A stretch of DNA of 64,000 nt from positions 248,001 through 312,000 of the forward strand of contig NZ_NINX01000015.1 of assembly GCF_002188635.1 (NCBI RefSeq), in the 5' to 3' direction. How positions within the stretch are numbered: the first letter of the stretch is position 1; each line of letters begins with the position of its first letter. The notes beneath the pieces were generated by a model. That model saw only the letters and a program-made list of their open reading frames with translations. It had not been told where the DNA came from and ran no database searches. The translations under genes and the position numbers were made by a program. Source of the DNA: Pigmentiphaga sp. NML030171 (GTDB lineage: Bacteria; Pseudomonadota; Gammaproteobacteria; Burkholderiales; Burkholderiaceae_B). Below, in pieces: positions 35,452-46,539 of this stretch.

Positions 35452-36360
35452 ATGGCACGCATTAGTTTCGACCTCCAGGAATTGCAGGCTTTCGTCGCGG
35501 TGGCTGAACGCTCCAGCTTTCGCGCGGCCGCAGACGACCTGCACCTTTCCCAGCCCGCGCTCAGCCGGCGCATCGAAAAGCTCGAGGCCATTCTTGGTGC
35601 GCGCCTGCTGGACCGCACCACCCGGCACGTTTCGCTCACCAATGTGGGGCGCGTGTTCCTCGAACGGTCGCGCGCCGCACTGGACGAGCTGGAAAGCGCC
35701 ATGCTGGGCGTGAGCGACCTCGCGGCACAACTGAGCGGCCTCGTCACGGTGGCCTGCGTACCATCGGTGGCCTATTACTTCCTGCCCTCGGTGCTGCGCG
35801 ACTTCACCGCCAAGCACCCGCGCATCCGGGTGCGCGTCATCGACGAAGGCGCCAACACCGTCCTGAACGCGGTCATCTCCGGCCGGGCCGATTTCGGCGT
35901 GAACTTCATCGGGACCCAGGAGGCCGAGGTCGATTTCAAGGCCATCTTCAAGGAAAACTTCGTGCTGGCCGCGCGCAAGGACCATCCCCTGGCCCGGCGC
36001 AAGTCGGTCACCTGGGAGGACCTGACGCGGGAACGCGTCATGACCGTCGACAAGGGCAGCGGCAACCGCCTGCTGATCGAGGCCGCGCTGGCCAAGAGCG
36101 GCAAGCGGTCGCAGACCGCCATCGAGGTCAGCCACATCCTGACCCTGCTGGGCATGGTGGAGGCCGGCCTGGGCGTGGCCGCCGTCCCGCAACTGGCCCT
36201 GCCGCTGACCACGCACGCGACCCTGGTCGGGATTCCGCTGTCGCAGCCGCGCGTCAGCCGCACCCTGGGCCTGATCTCCAAACATGGGCGGCCGCTTTCC
36301 CCGGCCGCCAACTTGCTCTACGACATGCTGCGCAACGCCGGCCGCGCGGCGCGCGCCTGA
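35452..36360 (+). CDS. LysR-family transcriptional regulator
   Basis: The protein is 302 aa with a standard HTH (FDLQELQAFVAVAERSSFRAAADDLHLSQPALSRRIEKLEAILGARLLDRTTRHVSLT). The effector domain includes GLVTVACVPSVAYYFLPSVL and YDMLRNAGRAARA at the end. Its start codon lies within a TGATGCATGG half-site, suggesting self-regulation. The likely target is the divergent PrpF-like/Bug operon. Confidence 0.93.
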   Translation: MARISFDLQELQAFVAVAERSSFRAAADDLHLSQPALSRRIEKLEAILGARLLDRTTRHVSLTNVGRVFLERSRAALDELESAMLGVSDLAAQLSGLVTVACVPSVAYYFLPSVLRDFTAKHPRIRVRVIDEGANTVLNAVISGRADFGVNFIGTQEAEVDFKAIFKENFVLAARKDHPLARRKSVTWEDLTRERVMTVDKGSGNRLLIEAALAKSGKRSQTAIEVSHILTLLGMVEAGLGVAAVPQLALPLTTHATLVGIPLSQPRVSRTLGLISKHGRPLSPAANLLYDMLRNAGRAARA

Positions 36361-36372
36361 CGGCGCCCGCCT

Positions 36373-36705
36373 TCAGGCCGGCGGATCGATCAGGGCCAGC
36401 GCCTCGCGTATCTGCCCCGCCTGGCCGGGGCGCACCAGGCGCGCCACTTCGCGTCCCCGGTCCAGGAACACGAGCGTGGGCCACAGCTTCACGCCGAACG
36501 AGCGCCCCAGCGGCCGGCCCTTGCCGTCCTCGATCTTGAGATGCCGGACCTTGGCATGCCCCTCGAAGGCGGCCTCGATCAGCGGCTGGGCCGCCAGGCA
36601 ATGCCCGCACCAGGGCGCGCCGAACTCCAGCACCGTGGGCTCGCCCAGGGCGTCGATCTCGTCCCGGGCGGGTTCCCGGGTCGCGTAAACGGTGTTCATG
36701 GACAT
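36373..36705 (-). CDS. thioredoxin-family protein
   Basis: The protein is 110 aa. I chose the ATG at 36705 because AGGAGG lies 5 bp upstream; another ATG two codons later is possible. The active site is [10 protein letters not shown], with cysteines 33 and 36 (WCGHC instead of thioredoxin's WCGPC), and [15 protein letters not shown] carries the cis-proline. There is no signal peptide, so it should act in the cytoplasm as a small disulfide reductase. It is divergent from metG. Confidence 0.88.
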   Translation of the reverse strand: MSMNTVYATREPARDEIDALGEPTVLEFGAPWCGHCLAAQPLIEAAFEGHAKVRHLKIEDGKGRPLGRSFGVKLWPTLVFLDRGREVARLVRPGQAGQIREALALIDPPA

Positions 36706-36839
36706 GGATACCTCCTTGCGCCCAGTATGGCAAAAACGGCGGCCCGGCGGCGCACGCAAGCGCCGTGCCCGGCCATCCGTCGTCCCAGCGGCTAAAATCC
36801 CCCATTCGATACTTTCATCGCCCCCTCTTTTCCCGCCCC

Positions 36840-38903
36840 ATGTCGCGCACACTCTTCGTCACCACCGCCCTGCCCTACGCCAACGGATCCTTCCACATCG
36901 GCCACATCATGGAATACATCCAGGCCGACATCTGGGTCCGCAACATGCGCATGCAAGGCCATACGGTCCACTTCGTGTGCGCCGACGACGCCCATGGCGC
37001 GCCCATCATGCTGAAGGCGGAAAGCGAAGGCATCACGCCGCGCGAACTCGTCGCCCGCATCGCCGCCGAACGCCCCAGGTACCTCCAGGGCTTCCACATC
37101 GCATTCGACCACTGGCACTCCACCGACACCGACGAGAACACCGAGCTGTCGCGCCAGATCTATCTGAAACTGCGCGATGCCGGCCTGATCGAGACCCGCA
37201 CCATCGAGCAGTTCTACGACCCCGTCAAGGGCATGTTCCTGGCCGACCGGTACATCAAGGGCGAATGCCCCAAGTGCGGCGCCAAGGACCAGTACGGCGA
37301 TTCCTGCGAGGTCTGCGGGGCCGTCTACGCCCCCACCGACCTGCGCAATCCGTATTCCACCCTGACCGGCGCCACGCCCGTCCTCAAGACGTCGGACCAC
37401 TTCTTCTTCAAGCTGTCCGACCCGCGCTGCTACGCCTTCCTGCAGGAATGGACCGGCAGCGTCAACGGCAACGGCACGCCGCGCCTGCAGCCCGAGGTCT
37501 ACGCCAAGACCCGCGAATGGCTGGGCGAGGAAGGCAAGCTGGCGGACTGGGACATCTCGCGCGACGCGCCCTACTTCGGCATCGAGATCCCCGATGCGCC
37601 GGGCAAGTATTTCTATGTCTGGCTCGACGCGCCGGTGGGCTACCTGGCCTCGCTGAAAGCCTATTGCAAGAAGACCGGCCTGGACTTCGACGCCCTGCTC
37701 GATCCGCAGTCCGATACCGAGCAGTACCACTTCATCGGCAAGGACATCGTCTATTTCCACGCCCTGTTCTGGCCCGCGATGCTGCATTTCGCCCAGCGCA
37801 AGACGCCCGACGGCCTGCACGTCCACGGCTTCATCACCGTCAGCGGCGAGAAGATGTCCAAGAGCCGCGGCACCGGCATCTCGCCGCTGCGCTACCTCGA
37901 CCTGGGCATGAACCCCGAGTGGCTGCGCTACTACATCGCCGCCAAGCTCAACGCCCACGTCGAGGACATGGACTTCAACCCCGAGGACTTCGTCGCGCGC
38001 GTCAACAGCGACCTGGTCGGCAAGTACGTCAACATCGCCAGCCGCGCCTCGAACTTCCTGATCAAGCATTTCGACGGCCAGCTCTGCTATGAAGGCGGGA
38101 CGCCCATCGAACTCGAGAACGAGCTCAACGCCGCGGCGACGCTCGTGCGCAACGCATTCGAGGCGCGCGAGTTCGGCAAGGCCATCCGCGAGATCATGGC
38201 CACCGCCGACCGCATCAACCAGGCCTTCGACGCGGCCCAGCCCTGGGTGCTGGCCAAGCAGCTGGATGACGCGGACAGGAAGCGCGAACTGCACGAGATC
38301 TGCTCGCGCACCATGATCGGCTTCAAGGCGCTGTCGGTCATGCTGGCGCCGGTCCTGCCCGAGCTGACGCGGCGGGTGGCGCACGAGCTGTTCGGCCTGG
38401 GGCGCGATTTCGAATGGCGCGACGTGGTCGTGCCGCCGCAGCGCATCGCGCCCTACAAGCACCTTGCGCAGCGGGTCGACCCGAAGCTGCTCGACGCGCT
38501 GCTGGAAGCGCCCGCCGCGCCGGCGCCCGCGGCGCCCACGCCCGGCGGCGAAGAGATTGCGCCGGCCATCACCATCGACGACTTCGCCAAGATCGACCTG
38601 CGCATCGCCAGGATCGTCAATTGCGAATACGTGGAAGGCTCGGACAAGCTGCTGCGGCTGACGCTGGATGCCGGCGAAGGCCGCACCCGCAACGTATTCT
38701 CCGGCATCAAGTCGTCCTACAAGCCGGAAGACCTGGTCGGCAAGCTCACCGTGCTGGTGGCCAACCTCGCGCCGCGCAAGATGAAGTTCGGGGTATCCGA
38801 GGGCATGGTGCTGGCCGCGAGCCACGCCGATGAAAAGACGCAGCCCGGCATCTATGTGCTGGAGCCCGTGGCGGGCGCCCAGCCCGGCATGCGCGTACGG
38901 TAG
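36840..38903 (+). CDS. metG: methionyl-tRNA synthetase
   Basis: The protein is 687 aa. Class I signatures are HIGH at residues 19-22 and KMSKS at 338-342. A zinc knuckle with C143, C146, C156 and C159 lies in the connective domain ([19 protein letters not shown]). The anticodon-binding helical domain follows, then a C-terminal tRNA-binding OB domain ([21 protein letters not shown]), giving the dimeric long form. It charges tRNA-Met. A TAAAAT at 36793-36798 may be its -10 box. The start is the first Met with family homology; upstream codons are not conserved-looking. Confidence 0.98.
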   Translation: MSRTLFVTTALPYANGSFHIGHIMEYIQADIWVRNMRMQGHTVHFVCADDAHGAPIMLKAESEGITPRELVARIAAERPRYLQGFHIAFDHWHSTDTDENTELSRQIYLKLRDAGLIETRTIEQFYDPVKGMFLADRYIKGECPKCGAKDQYGDSCEVCGAVYAPTDLRNPYSTLTGATPVLKTSDHFFFKLSDPRCYAFLQEWTGSVNGNGTPRLQPEVYAKTREWLGEEGKLADWDISRDAPYFGIEIPDAPGKYFYVWLDAPVGYLASLKAYCKKTGLDFDALLDPQSDTEQYHFIGKDIVYFHALFWPAMLHFAQRKTPDGLHVHGFITVSGEKMSKSRGTGISPLRYLDLGMNPEWLRYYIAAKLNAHVEDMDFNPEDFVARVNSDLVGKYVNIASRASNFLIKHFDGQLCYEGGTPIELENELNAAATLVRNAFEAREFGKAIREIMATADRINQAFDAAQPWVLAKQLDDADRKRELHEICSRTMIGFKALSVMLAPVLPELTRRVAHELFGLGRDFEWRDVVVPPQRIAPYKHLAQRVDPKLLDALLEAPAAPAPAAPTPGGEEIAPAITIDDFAKIDLRIARIVNCEYVEGSDKLLRLTLDAGEGRTRNVFSGIKSSYKPEDLVGKLTVLVANLAPRKMKFGVSEGMVLAASHADEKTQPGIYVLEPVAGAQPGMRVR

Positions 38904-38926
38904 GCGGCGCGGCGGGCCGTGCCTTC

Positions 38927-38951
38927 GCCCGGGGGGCGGCGCCCGCCGGGC
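38927..38951. terminator. candidate terminator hairpin after metG
   Basis: GCCCGG (38927-38932) pairs with CCGGGC (38946-38951) around an inner GGGC/GCCC stem, between the convergent metG and DUF6356-type genes. It abuts the stop codon of the latter. There is no T-run. Confidence 0.4.
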
Positions 38952-39206
38952 CTAGCGCGCCCGGGCTTGCGGCGTCTGCCCGGCCGGCGCGTGGCCGGCC
39001 TTGACGCGATTCACCACCATCTTGTCGTTCAGGTTCTTGATGATGGACGAACCGGTGCGCACGCACAGGAACGGGAACAGGCCGTGGATCAGGGCCGCCA
39101 GGCCGCCCATCAACATGCGGAACGCGAACCCCCACGACGCGGCGAGATGTTCGAAGTACGTCTCACCCACGGAAGCGGGATGCGAAGTGAACGACCATTT
39201 GCTCAT
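38952..39206 (-). CDS. DUF6356-like small membrane protein
   Basis: The protein is 84 aa from MSKWSFTSHPASVGETYFEHL; the open frame extends 14 codons further up, but MSKW matches the conserved start of this family. One membrane segment covers FAFRMLMGGLAALIHGLFPFLC. The HPASVGE.YxxHL opening is the conserved feature I recognise. Function is unknown. It is convergent with metG. Confidence 0.7.
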   Translation of the reverse strand: MSKWSFTSHPASVGETYFEHLAASWGFAFRMLMGGLAALIHGLFPFLCVRTGSSIIKNLNDKMVVNRVKAGHAPAGQTPQARAR

Positions 39207-39482
39207 GGGAATGTCGGAAAGTAGGGAAACCGGGGAATACTTTATCAATTGAGCCCCGCAAAATTACTGCAAATTTACGTCCAAGCCAGGCCGGAAGATA
39301 AAAATCATTCCCCAAATCCGGGAAAATGAAGAAAAATCACCCCGCCACCCCGGACAAACCGCCCCGGACGCCCGCCGGCCGGCGCCACGGCCCGGCGTGC
39401 AGTAAACTCCCGGGTGCACAGCAGACGTCCCGACCGACGGTCCACGCGCCGGCGGCACGGCATGCCAGAACAAAGGTTAGTC

Positions 39483-39674
39483 ATGGCCAAGAGTTACGAA
39501 TCCGACATCACCCGATTCCTGCAGGACCTGAAGCAGCAGCGCCCCAACCTCGAAAGCGAGCAGAAGCAGGGCCGCGCCCGCCTGTGGGACAAGACCATCG
39601 ATCCGGAACTCGTCGAAGGTTTCAAGGCCGGCACGGTGCCGCAGAAGCCCTATGTCTATCAGACTGAAGACTGA
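39483..39674 (+). CDS. DUF3460-family small protein
   Basis: The protein is 63 aa (MAKSYESDITRFLQDLKQQ...). Conserved features are SDITRFLxDLK, the GRARLWDK segment and the PQKPYVYQ end, which define DUF3460 in betaproteobacteria. It is 11 bp upstream of scpA, and the pair is common in the Burkholderiales. Function is unknown; a possible link to chromosome segregation is only from neighbourhood. Confidence 0.85.
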   Translation: MAKSYESDITRFLQDLKQQRPNLESEQKQGRARLWDKTIDPELVEGFKAGTVPQKPYVYQTED

Positions 39675-39685
39675 TCACCTCCCGC

Positions 39686-41477
<1,792 letters not shown>

Positions 41478-41601
41478 GCGGACGCGCCATCCGGCCTCGG
41501 TTGCGAGGCTTGCAAGCAATTGATACAGCGCTGCGCGGCCGGGTCCCCGGCTGCGCGCCGTTCGCTACAATTCCCGGCACTGGATGGTTTACGATACGCC
41601 C

Positions 41602-41904
41602 ATGATCGAAGATCTCGACCTTCTCGCCAGCCGCATACGCCAGCTCACCGAGCTGACGCAAAGCCTGCGCGACGAAAACGCGGCGCTGGGCAAGAGCCTC
41701 GCCCAGCGCGATTCGCACATCCGCGTGCTGCGCGATACGCTGGCCGCCGCGCAGTCGCGGGTCGAGGGCGTATTGGCGCGCCTGCCCGGCGGCGAGGAAC
41801 CCGCCGAGGAAGTCGAGGGCGAGGCCGATGCGCCGGACAACGCTTCCTCTCCTGGATCAGAAAGCGCCGACCCGGGCGCTCGGAGTCTATATGGAACGTC
41901 TTGA
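41602..41904 (+). CDS. ZapB-like coiled-coil protein
   Basis: The protein is 100 aa from MIEDLDLLASRIRQL. Residues about 1-60 form a heptad-rich coiled coil (LTELTQSLRDENAALGKSLAQRDSHIRVLRDTLAAAQSRVEGVLARL). An acidic, low-complexity tail follows. Genes of this type precede zapA in many proteobacteria and are thought to act at the division ring. It overlaps zapA by 14 bp, so translation is coupled. A role in division is inferred from context. Confidence 0.75.
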   Translation: MIEDLDLLASRIRQLTELTQSLRDENAALGKSLAQRDSHIRVLRDTLAAAQSRVEGVLARLPGGEEPAEEVEGEADAPDNASSPGSESADPGARSLYGTS

Positions 41905-42193
41905 CGTCACCATCCTCGGCAAGGACTACCCGCTGGCTTGCGAACCTTCCGAAAAGGAAGCGCTGCTGACCGCGGCCACCATGGTCGATCGCGCCATGCA
42001 GCGCATCAAGGCCGGAGGCAAGGTCGCGGGTACCGAGCGCATCGCGGTGATGGCGGCACTGCAACTGGCCGCCGAGCTGATGAATGCGAATTCTCCCGAC
42101 TCACGACTTGCAGTCGGCGACTACAAGCGTAAAATTGAAGACATGCATCGCATGGTCGATGCAGCCCTGGGGGCCCAAGAGAAGTTGTTTTAA
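41891..42193 (+). CDS. zapA: cell division protein ZapA
   Basis: The protein is 100 aa, starting MERLDVTILGKDYPLACEPSEKEALLTAATMVDRAM. The N-terminal beta part with L-G-x-x-Y-x-L and the C-terminal helix (RIAVMAALQLAAELMNAN...) match ZapA. ZapA crosslinks FtsZ filaments at midcell. The 6S RNA gene follows directly, which is the conserved arrangement and supports both calls. Confidence 0.95.
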   Translation: MERLDVTILGKDYPLACEPSEKEALLTAATMVDRAMQRIKAGGKVAGTERIAVMAALQLAAELMNANSPDSRLAVGDYKRKIEDMHRMVDAALGAQEKLF

Positions 42194-42248
42194 GTTTTGA
42201 TGTTTGTGCGGTACTTTTCTGTGCGGCACAAACGCGTATGATCAGTCT

Positions 42249-42425
42249 TCCCTGCCGTGCTCGTGTTTGGCCTTATATTTCTTGGACCCATGCTTATGGC
42301 ATGAGGTTGTGGAAATTGCCCGCGGGCGTGATCGTCTCTCCGTCAGACGAACCCGAAGCGCGGCTGACCGCGACCACCTTGAACCCCGGTTCAAGATGCC
42401 GGCCTAGCGACACAGGCGGGGATCC
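42249..42425 (+). ncRNA. ssrS: 6S RNA
   Basis: It lies just downstream of zapA, the conserved position of ssrS. The 3' half carries CACCTTGAACC...GGTTCAAG (about 42376-42395), a hallmark of 6S RNA. The ends form the closing stem: TCCCTGCC and GTG near 42249-42260 pair with CAC and GGCGGGGA at 42411-42422. The length is about 177 nt. A -10-like TATGAT at 42237-42242 fits transcription starting near 42249. 6S RNA imitates an open promoter and binds sigma-70 RNA polymerase in stationary phase. Exact ends are estimated. Confidence 0.88.
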
Positions 42426-42431
42426 TATCCG

Positions 42432-42468
42432 ACCCGGAGCATATACGTTATGCTCCGGGTTCTTTTTT
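42432..42468 (+). terminator. intrinsic terminator downstream of 6S RNA
   Basis: A perfect 12-bp stem (42432-42443 with 42449-42460, arms ACCCGGAGCATA and TATGCTCCGGGT) with a 5-nt loop is followed by TCTTTTTT. This is a textbook Rho-independent terminator, placed 6 bp after the 6S RNA. Confidence 0.93.
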
Positions 42469-42469
42469 G

Positions 42470-42548
42470 CCCCCCCTACGCGCTTGCGCGCGCCCCCCAG
42501 GGGGCGATGCGGGTGGACCGGCGGAGCCGGATCCACCGCATCCTGGGG
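42470..42548 (+). repeat. dispersed intergenic repeat A, copy 4
   Basis: This is a full copy on the plus strand beginning 1 bp after the 6S RNA terminator T-run. It has the C7 run, TACGCGCTTGCGCGCGCC, the GCCCCC/GGGGGC palindrome, and the GTGGA-CCGGC / GCCGG-TCCAC hairpin, ending GCATCCTGGGG. Confidence 0.9.
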
Positions 42549-42712
42549 TACCAACAGGCTGGCGGGGGGCGGCGTTCGTCAATGCCGACTTGATTGGTTT
42601 CGACCAAGCATTGCCGAGGTAGTTTTTTTCGGTGCTAGAACTAGAACGAAGGGTGCGTCTTGGGGAGAAGAGACGCGTCCACCGATTTACCAACTATCGT
42701 CAAGACTTCAAC
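42549..42712. other. spacer upstream of the TauE/SafE gene
   Basis: No gene is supported. It has a direct repeat CTAGAA-CTAGAA near 42635-42646 and an inverted repeat GCGTCT (42655-42660) with AGACGC (42671-42676) about 37 bp before the TauE/SafE start. These could be regulatory. Confidence 0.3.
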
Positions 42713-43534
42713 ATGGATCCATTGTTTATCGTTGCCTTGCTCGTACTCGGGGCCTGCACCGGCTTTGCCGCGGGGCTGCTCGGCATAGGCGGGGGCATGA
42801 TCATGGTGCCTTTCCTGACCATGCTGTTCACCTGGCAGCGCCTGCCGCCCGAACTGGTGGTGCATGCGGCGATCGCGACGTCGATGGCGTCCATCCTGTT
42901 CACGTCGGTTTCCAGCGTGCGCGCGCACCACAAGCGGGGCGCGGTGCGGTGGGACATCGTGGCGCGGTTCGCGCCTGGGCTGGTGATCGGCGGGCTGCTC
43001 GCGGGCGGGGCGGTGTTCTCGGCGCTCAAGACCGGATGGCTGGCGCTGGTGTTCGCGCTGTTCGTCGGATATTCGGCCATCCAGATGCTGCTGGACAAGA
43101 AGCCCAAGCCGACCCGCCAGATGCCGGGCACGCTGGGCACGTCCGCCGCGGGAACCGGCATCGGTTTCCTGTCCGGACTGGTCGGCGCCGGCGGCGGCTT
43201 TGTGTCCGTCCCTTTCATGACCTGGTGCAACGTCCCGTTGCACAACGCCGTCGCCACCTCGGCGGCGCTGGGTTTTCCCATCGCGCTGGCCAATACCGCG
43301 GGTTACATCTGGTCAGGCATGCAGCATCCCAGCGGGCAACCCGGCATGCTCGGGTATGTCTATTGGCCGGGGCTGATCGTGTTGATCGTTTCGAGCGTGC
43401 TGCTGGCACCGGTGGGTGCCCATACCGCGCACAAGCTGCCGGTGCGTTCGCTCAAGCGCATCTTCGCCTACCTCCTGATGCTGCTGGCGGCCTATATGCT
43501 ATACAAGGCTGTCACCGCGCTGACGGGGGCCTGA
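42713..43534 (+). CDS. TauE/SafE-family sulfite/organosulfonate exporter-like protein
   Basis: The protein is 273 aa from MDPLFIVALLVLGACTGF; the longer open frame upstream adds a non-hydrophobic 27-residue stretch. Eight or so membrane segments and two glycine-rich repeats are typical: GFAAGLLGIGGGMIMVPFL and GFLSGLVGAGGGFVSVPFM. The family exports sulfite, sulfoacetate or related anions. No sulfur metabolism genes are adjacent, so the substrate is unknown. Confidence 0.9.
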   Translation: MDPLFIVALLVLGACTGFAAGLLGIGGGMIMVPFLTMLFTWQRLPPELVVHAAIATSMASILFTSVSSVRAHHKRGAVRWDIVARFAPGLVIGGLLAGGAVFSALKTGWLALVFALFVGYSAIQMLLDKKPKPTRQMPGTLGTSAAGTGIGFLSGLVGAGGGFVSVPFMTWCNVPLHNAVATSAALGFPIALANTAGYIWSGMQHPSGQPGMLGYVYWPGLIVLIVSSVLLAPVGAHTAHKLPVRSLKRIFAYLLMLLAAYMLYKAVTALTGA

Positions 43535-43603
43535 CAGGCGCCGCGGTCCGGGTCGCGGTGCGCGTGGTCAGCCCTTCCATCAATCAGAACAAGGACTCAC
43601 ACC

Positions 43604-44344
43604 ATGGCTTACCGCCCCACCCTCGCTCCCACCATGCGCCGCGCCCTGTGCGGCGCGGCACTGGCCGCCTCGGCCGCGATGTCGTCCATCGCCGTCGCCC
43701 AGGCCGCGCCGGACACCGCCAAGCCCGATCGGCCGACGCTGTCGCTGTCGGCCGCCGCCACCTCGGAAGTGGCGCAGGACAAGGTGACCATCACGCTCGC
43801 CAACGAGATCGAGGGCAACGACCAGGCCAAGCTGTCGCAGCAACTCAACCAGTTGCTCGAGACCACGCTGGCCGAAGCCAAGCGCAACACCGCGGTCACC
43901 GCGCGCAGCGGCAACTACAACGTCTGGGCCAACACCGATCGCAACGGGCGCATCACCACCTGGCGCGGACGCGCGGAACTGATCCTGGAATCCAAGGACT
44001 TCGGCGCCGCCTCCAAGCTGGCCGGTGAACTGAGCCGCCAGATGGCGGTGTCGAACGTGTCGTTCTCGCTGTCGCGCGAGGCGCGCGAGGCCGAAGAGCA
44101 GCGCCTGCTGGCCGAAGCGGCCAAGGCCTTCACCACGCGAGCAACCCAGGCCGCCAAGGCATTCGGCTTCTCCGGCTATGCGGTCAAGCAACTCGACCTG
44201 AGCGGCAGCGGCACGGTCACGCCCATGCCGCGCGCCTATGCGATGGCGGCTCCCGCCATGGAAGCCAAGGCGGCCGACCTGCCCCTGGAAGGCGGCAAGT
44301 CGTCGGTGTCGGTCTCGGTGCGGGGCACGGTCTACCTGCAATAG
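43604..44344 (+). CDS. SIMPL-domain (DUF541) periplasmic protein
   Basis: The protein is 246 aa with a signal peptide ending near AVAQAAPD. The SIMPL/DUF541 pattern is seen in PTLSLSAAATSEVAQDKVTITL, VTARSGNYNVWANTDRNGRITTWRGRAELILESKDF and the late KSSVSVSVRGTVYLQ. Family members such as E. coli YggE are linked to oxidative-stress tolerance; the molecular role is unclear. It is convergent with lgt 22 bp away. Confidence 0.9.
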   Translation: MAYRPTLAPTMRRALCGAALAASAAMSSIAVAQAAPDTAKPDRPTLSLSAAATSEVAQDKVTITLANEIEGNDQAKLSQQLNQLLETTLAEAKRNTAVTARSGNYNVWANTDRNGRITTWRGRAELILESKDFGAASKLAGELSRQMAVSNVSFSLSREAREAEEQRLLAEAAKAFTTRATQAAKAFGFSGYAVKQLDLSGSGTVTPMPRAYAMAAPAMEAKAADLPLEGGKSSVSVSVRGTVYLQ

Positions 44345-44366
44345 GCCGTGCCTGCCGGCCGGCGGC

Positions 44367-45152
44367 TCAGGCCGTCGCCGGCCGGCGCGCCCAGACGAAC
44401 AGGGCCAGTCCCACCAGCACCATGGGCAGCGACAGCCACTGCCCCATGCTCAACCCCCCCGCCAGGATGCCCAGGAAGCTGTCCGGCTCCCGGGTGTACT
44501 CCACCATGAAGCGGAAGAACCCGTAGCCCATCAGGAACACGCCGCTGACCTGGCCCACCGGCCGGGGCTTGCTGGCGAACAGCCAGACCAGCGCGAACAG
44601 GGCCAGGCCTTCCAGGCCGACCTCATACAGTTGCGAAGGATGGCGGGCCACGCCGTCGCCGGCCTGCGGAAACACCATGCCCCAGGGCACCGTCGTGGGC
44701 CGGCCCCACAACTCGCCGTTGATGAAATTGCCCAGGCGCCCGGCCGCCAGCCCCAGCGGCACCAGCGTCGCGACGAAATCGCCTACCTGCAGGAAACGGA
44801 AACCGCGCCGGCGCGCGAACAGCGCCATGACCAGCAGCACGCCCAGCAAGCCGCCGTGGAATGACATGCCGCCATGCCAGACCGCGAGAATCTCCAGCGG
44901 ATGCGCCAGGTAGTAGCCCGGCTTGTAGAACAGGACATAGCCCAGGCGCCCGCCCAGCACGACACCCAGCACGCTGTAGAACAGGAGATCGTCCAGATCG
45001 CGCGTCGTAAGCGCCGTCTTGCCGTGGCGGATGCGCCAGCGGCCCAGCGTCCAGGCCAGGAGGAACGCGACCAGGTACATGAGGCCATACCAACGCACCG
45101 CCAGGGGTCCGATCTCGAACGCGATGGGAGAAAACTGCGGGTGAACCAACAT
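44367..45152 (-). CDS. lgt: prolipoprotein diacylglyceryl transferase
   Basis: The protein is 261 aa with about seven membrane segments. The Lgt signature is [17 protein letters not shown], and the [15 protein letters not shown] segment carries the catalytic-region histidine. The enzyme transfers diacylglycerol from phosphatidylglycerol to the lipobox cysteine of prolipoproteins, the first step of lipoprotein maturation. It is divergent from the cytochrome gene. Confidence 0.97.
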   Translation of the reverse strand: MLVHPQFSPIAFEIGPLAVRWYGLMYLVAFLLAWTLGRWRIRHGKTALTTRDLDDLLFYSVLGVVLGGRLGYVLFYKPGYYLAHPLEILAVWHGGMSFHGGLLGVLLVMALFARRRGFRFLQVGDFVATLVPLGLAAGRLGNFINGELWGRPTTVPWGMVFPQAGDGVARHPSQLYEVGLEGLALFALVWLFASKPRPVGQVSGVFLMGYGFFRFMVEYTREPDSFLGILAGGLSMGQWLSLPMVLVGLALFVWARRPATA

Positions 45153-45358
45153 GTTTGCGCGCGCCTTTCAAGGAAAGGCCGGACGTCTGCCCGGCCACGA
45201 TGTCTGTCGAACAGTGGCGATCATAACGCCCCTTGTCCCGAGGCCCTGTGACAGATCGACGCAGGCGGCGTCCGAGCCGGTGTACACCCGCTTCGCTTGT
45301 ATATACTCTGCCCCGTCGAGAAATACGCGCATCGCGCAGCATCCAACGGAGAATCTTC

Positions 45359-45685
45359 ATGTCCATTCGTTCCCTCAGCCTGGGCGCACTGGTGGCCTTG
45401 GCCGCCCTGCACACGACCGCCGGAGCGCAGACCACCGGACTCGATCTCGCCAAGGCCAAGAACTGCATGGCCTGTCACAGCGTCGACGCCAAGCTCGTCG
45501 GCCCCTCCTATCAAAGCGTGGCGCAACGCTATGCCACGGACTCCGAAGCGGCCGACAAGCTGGTCGCCTCCATCCGCAAGGGCAGCTTCCGCAAGTGGGG
45601 CGCCATTCCCATGCCCGCGCAGAACGCCGTCAATGACGACGAGGCGCGCAAGCTGGCTCAGTGGATCCTGACGCTGAAGAACTGA
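45359..45685 (+). CDS. small c-type cytochrome
   Basis: The protein is 108 aa with a signal peptide (MSIRSLSLGALVALAALHTTAGA-QTTG). Heme attachment is CMACH at residues 36-40 and the axial ligand is probably Met85 in GAIPMPAQNAV. It is of the cytochrome c-551/c8 type and would carry electrons in the periplasm. A TATACT at 45302-45307 may be the -10 box. The partner oxidase is not in the window. Confidence 0.93.
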   Translation: MSIRSLSLGALVALAALHTTAGAQTTGLDLAKAKNCMACHSVDAKLVGPSYQSVAQRYATDSEAADKLVASIRKGSFRKWGAIPMPAQNAVNDDEARKLAQWILTLKN

Positions 45686-45707
45686 CGCCCCCCCGGACTG
45701 GCGCGCG

Positions 45708-45845
45708 TCAGTCCAGCTTCAATCCCAACTCGCGCACCAGCCCGGCATAGCGCCGTGTGTCCGAGGCCGAGACCGCGGTCATGGCCTCGAGCCCCTGGGT
45801 CCTGGCCGCCAGGCCGATGGCGGCCAGCTTGTCGTGCACCGTGTT
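45708..45845 (-). pseudogene. remnant of a Bug-family substrate-binding protein (C-terminus only)
   Basis: About 45 codons read VHDKLAAIGLAARTQGLEA... to RRYAGLVRELGLKLD and a stop. This matches the last helix and tail of Bug proteins (for example RRYGQVIKALDIRLD elsewhere in the window). The open frame continues upstream to 45944, but those residues do not look like a Bug protein. No signal peptide or ribosome site is associated. I call it a decayed 3' end. Confidence 0.65.
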
Positions 45846-45982
45846 CGCCGAGCTGTTCCGGCGACCCCGCGCCGCGTCCTGAACGCCGGGACCGGCATCC
45901 ATGGCGCCCGGTCGGCCCGCCGGGAACGCATACACTATCGTCATGGGCGCCCCTGGCGCCGGCTCTCTCGAAGAGGACGATC

Positions 45983-46528
45983 ATGCCCGCACAAGTCGAC
46001 AAAGCCGTGTTCGGCGGTGGCTGCTTCTGGTGTATCGAAGCGGTGTTCCAGCAGATCGAGGGCGTGCTGCGCGCCGATTCCGGCTATGCCGGGGGGCACG
46101 TGGACAACCCCACGTACGAGCAGGTCTGCGACGGCGATACCGGCCACATCGAGGTGGTCACCGTCACCTACGATCCGGCTGCCATCACCTATCACGAACT
46201 GCTGGAAATCTTCTTCGCCTCGCACGACCCGACCACCGTGGACCGCCAGGGCAACGACGTCGGACCGCAGTATCGCTCGGCCATCTTCTGGCAGACCCCG
46301 GCGCAGGAAGCGGCGGCGCGCGAGGTGATCGCCGACCTCGAGGCGCGGCAGGTATTCGGCTCGCCCATCGTGACCCGGCTGCTGCCCCCGGCCACGGTCT
46401 GGCCGGCGGAGGACTATCACCGCGACTACTTCCTGCGCAATCCCGGCCAGGGCTATTGCGCCTTCGTGGTGGCGCCCAAGGTGGCCAAGATGCGCAAGAA
46501 TTTCGCCCACAAGCTCAAGCAATCCTGA
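45983..46528 (+). CDS. msrA: peptide-methionine (S)-S-oxide reductase
   Basis: The protein is 181 aa. The start MPAQVDKAVFGGGCFWC has an AAGAGGA ribosome site; the longer frame upstream is antisense to the Bug remnant. The active site GCFWC is at residues 13-17 with catalytic Cys14. VDNPTYEQVCDGDTGHIEVV and HDPTTVDRQGNDVGPQYRS are family segments. It repairs methionine sulfoxide in proteins. There is no signal peptide, so it acts in the cytoplasm. A Bug gene follows at 11 bp. Confidence 0.97.
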   Translation: MPAQVDKAVFGGGCFWCIEAVFQQIEGVLRADSGYAGGHVDNPTYEQVCDGDTGHIEVVTVTYDPAAITYHELLEIFFASHDPTTVDRQGNDVGPQYRSAIFWQTPAQEAAAREVIADLEARQVFGSPIVTRLLPPATVWPAEDYHRDYFLRNPGQGYCAFVVAPKVAKMRKNFAHKLKQS

Positions 46529-46539
46529 AGGAACCCCTC

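Noticed and set aside
42238-44028. 596-aa open frame covering 6S RNA and repeat A
   Set aside because: It runs through an RNA gene, a terminator and a repeat, and is out of frame with the TauE/SafE gene.
45846-45944. Upstream part of the small minus-strand frame next to the Bug remnant
   Set aside because: Residues do not resemble Bug proteins and there is no signal peptide, so I limited the remnant to the recognisable tail.
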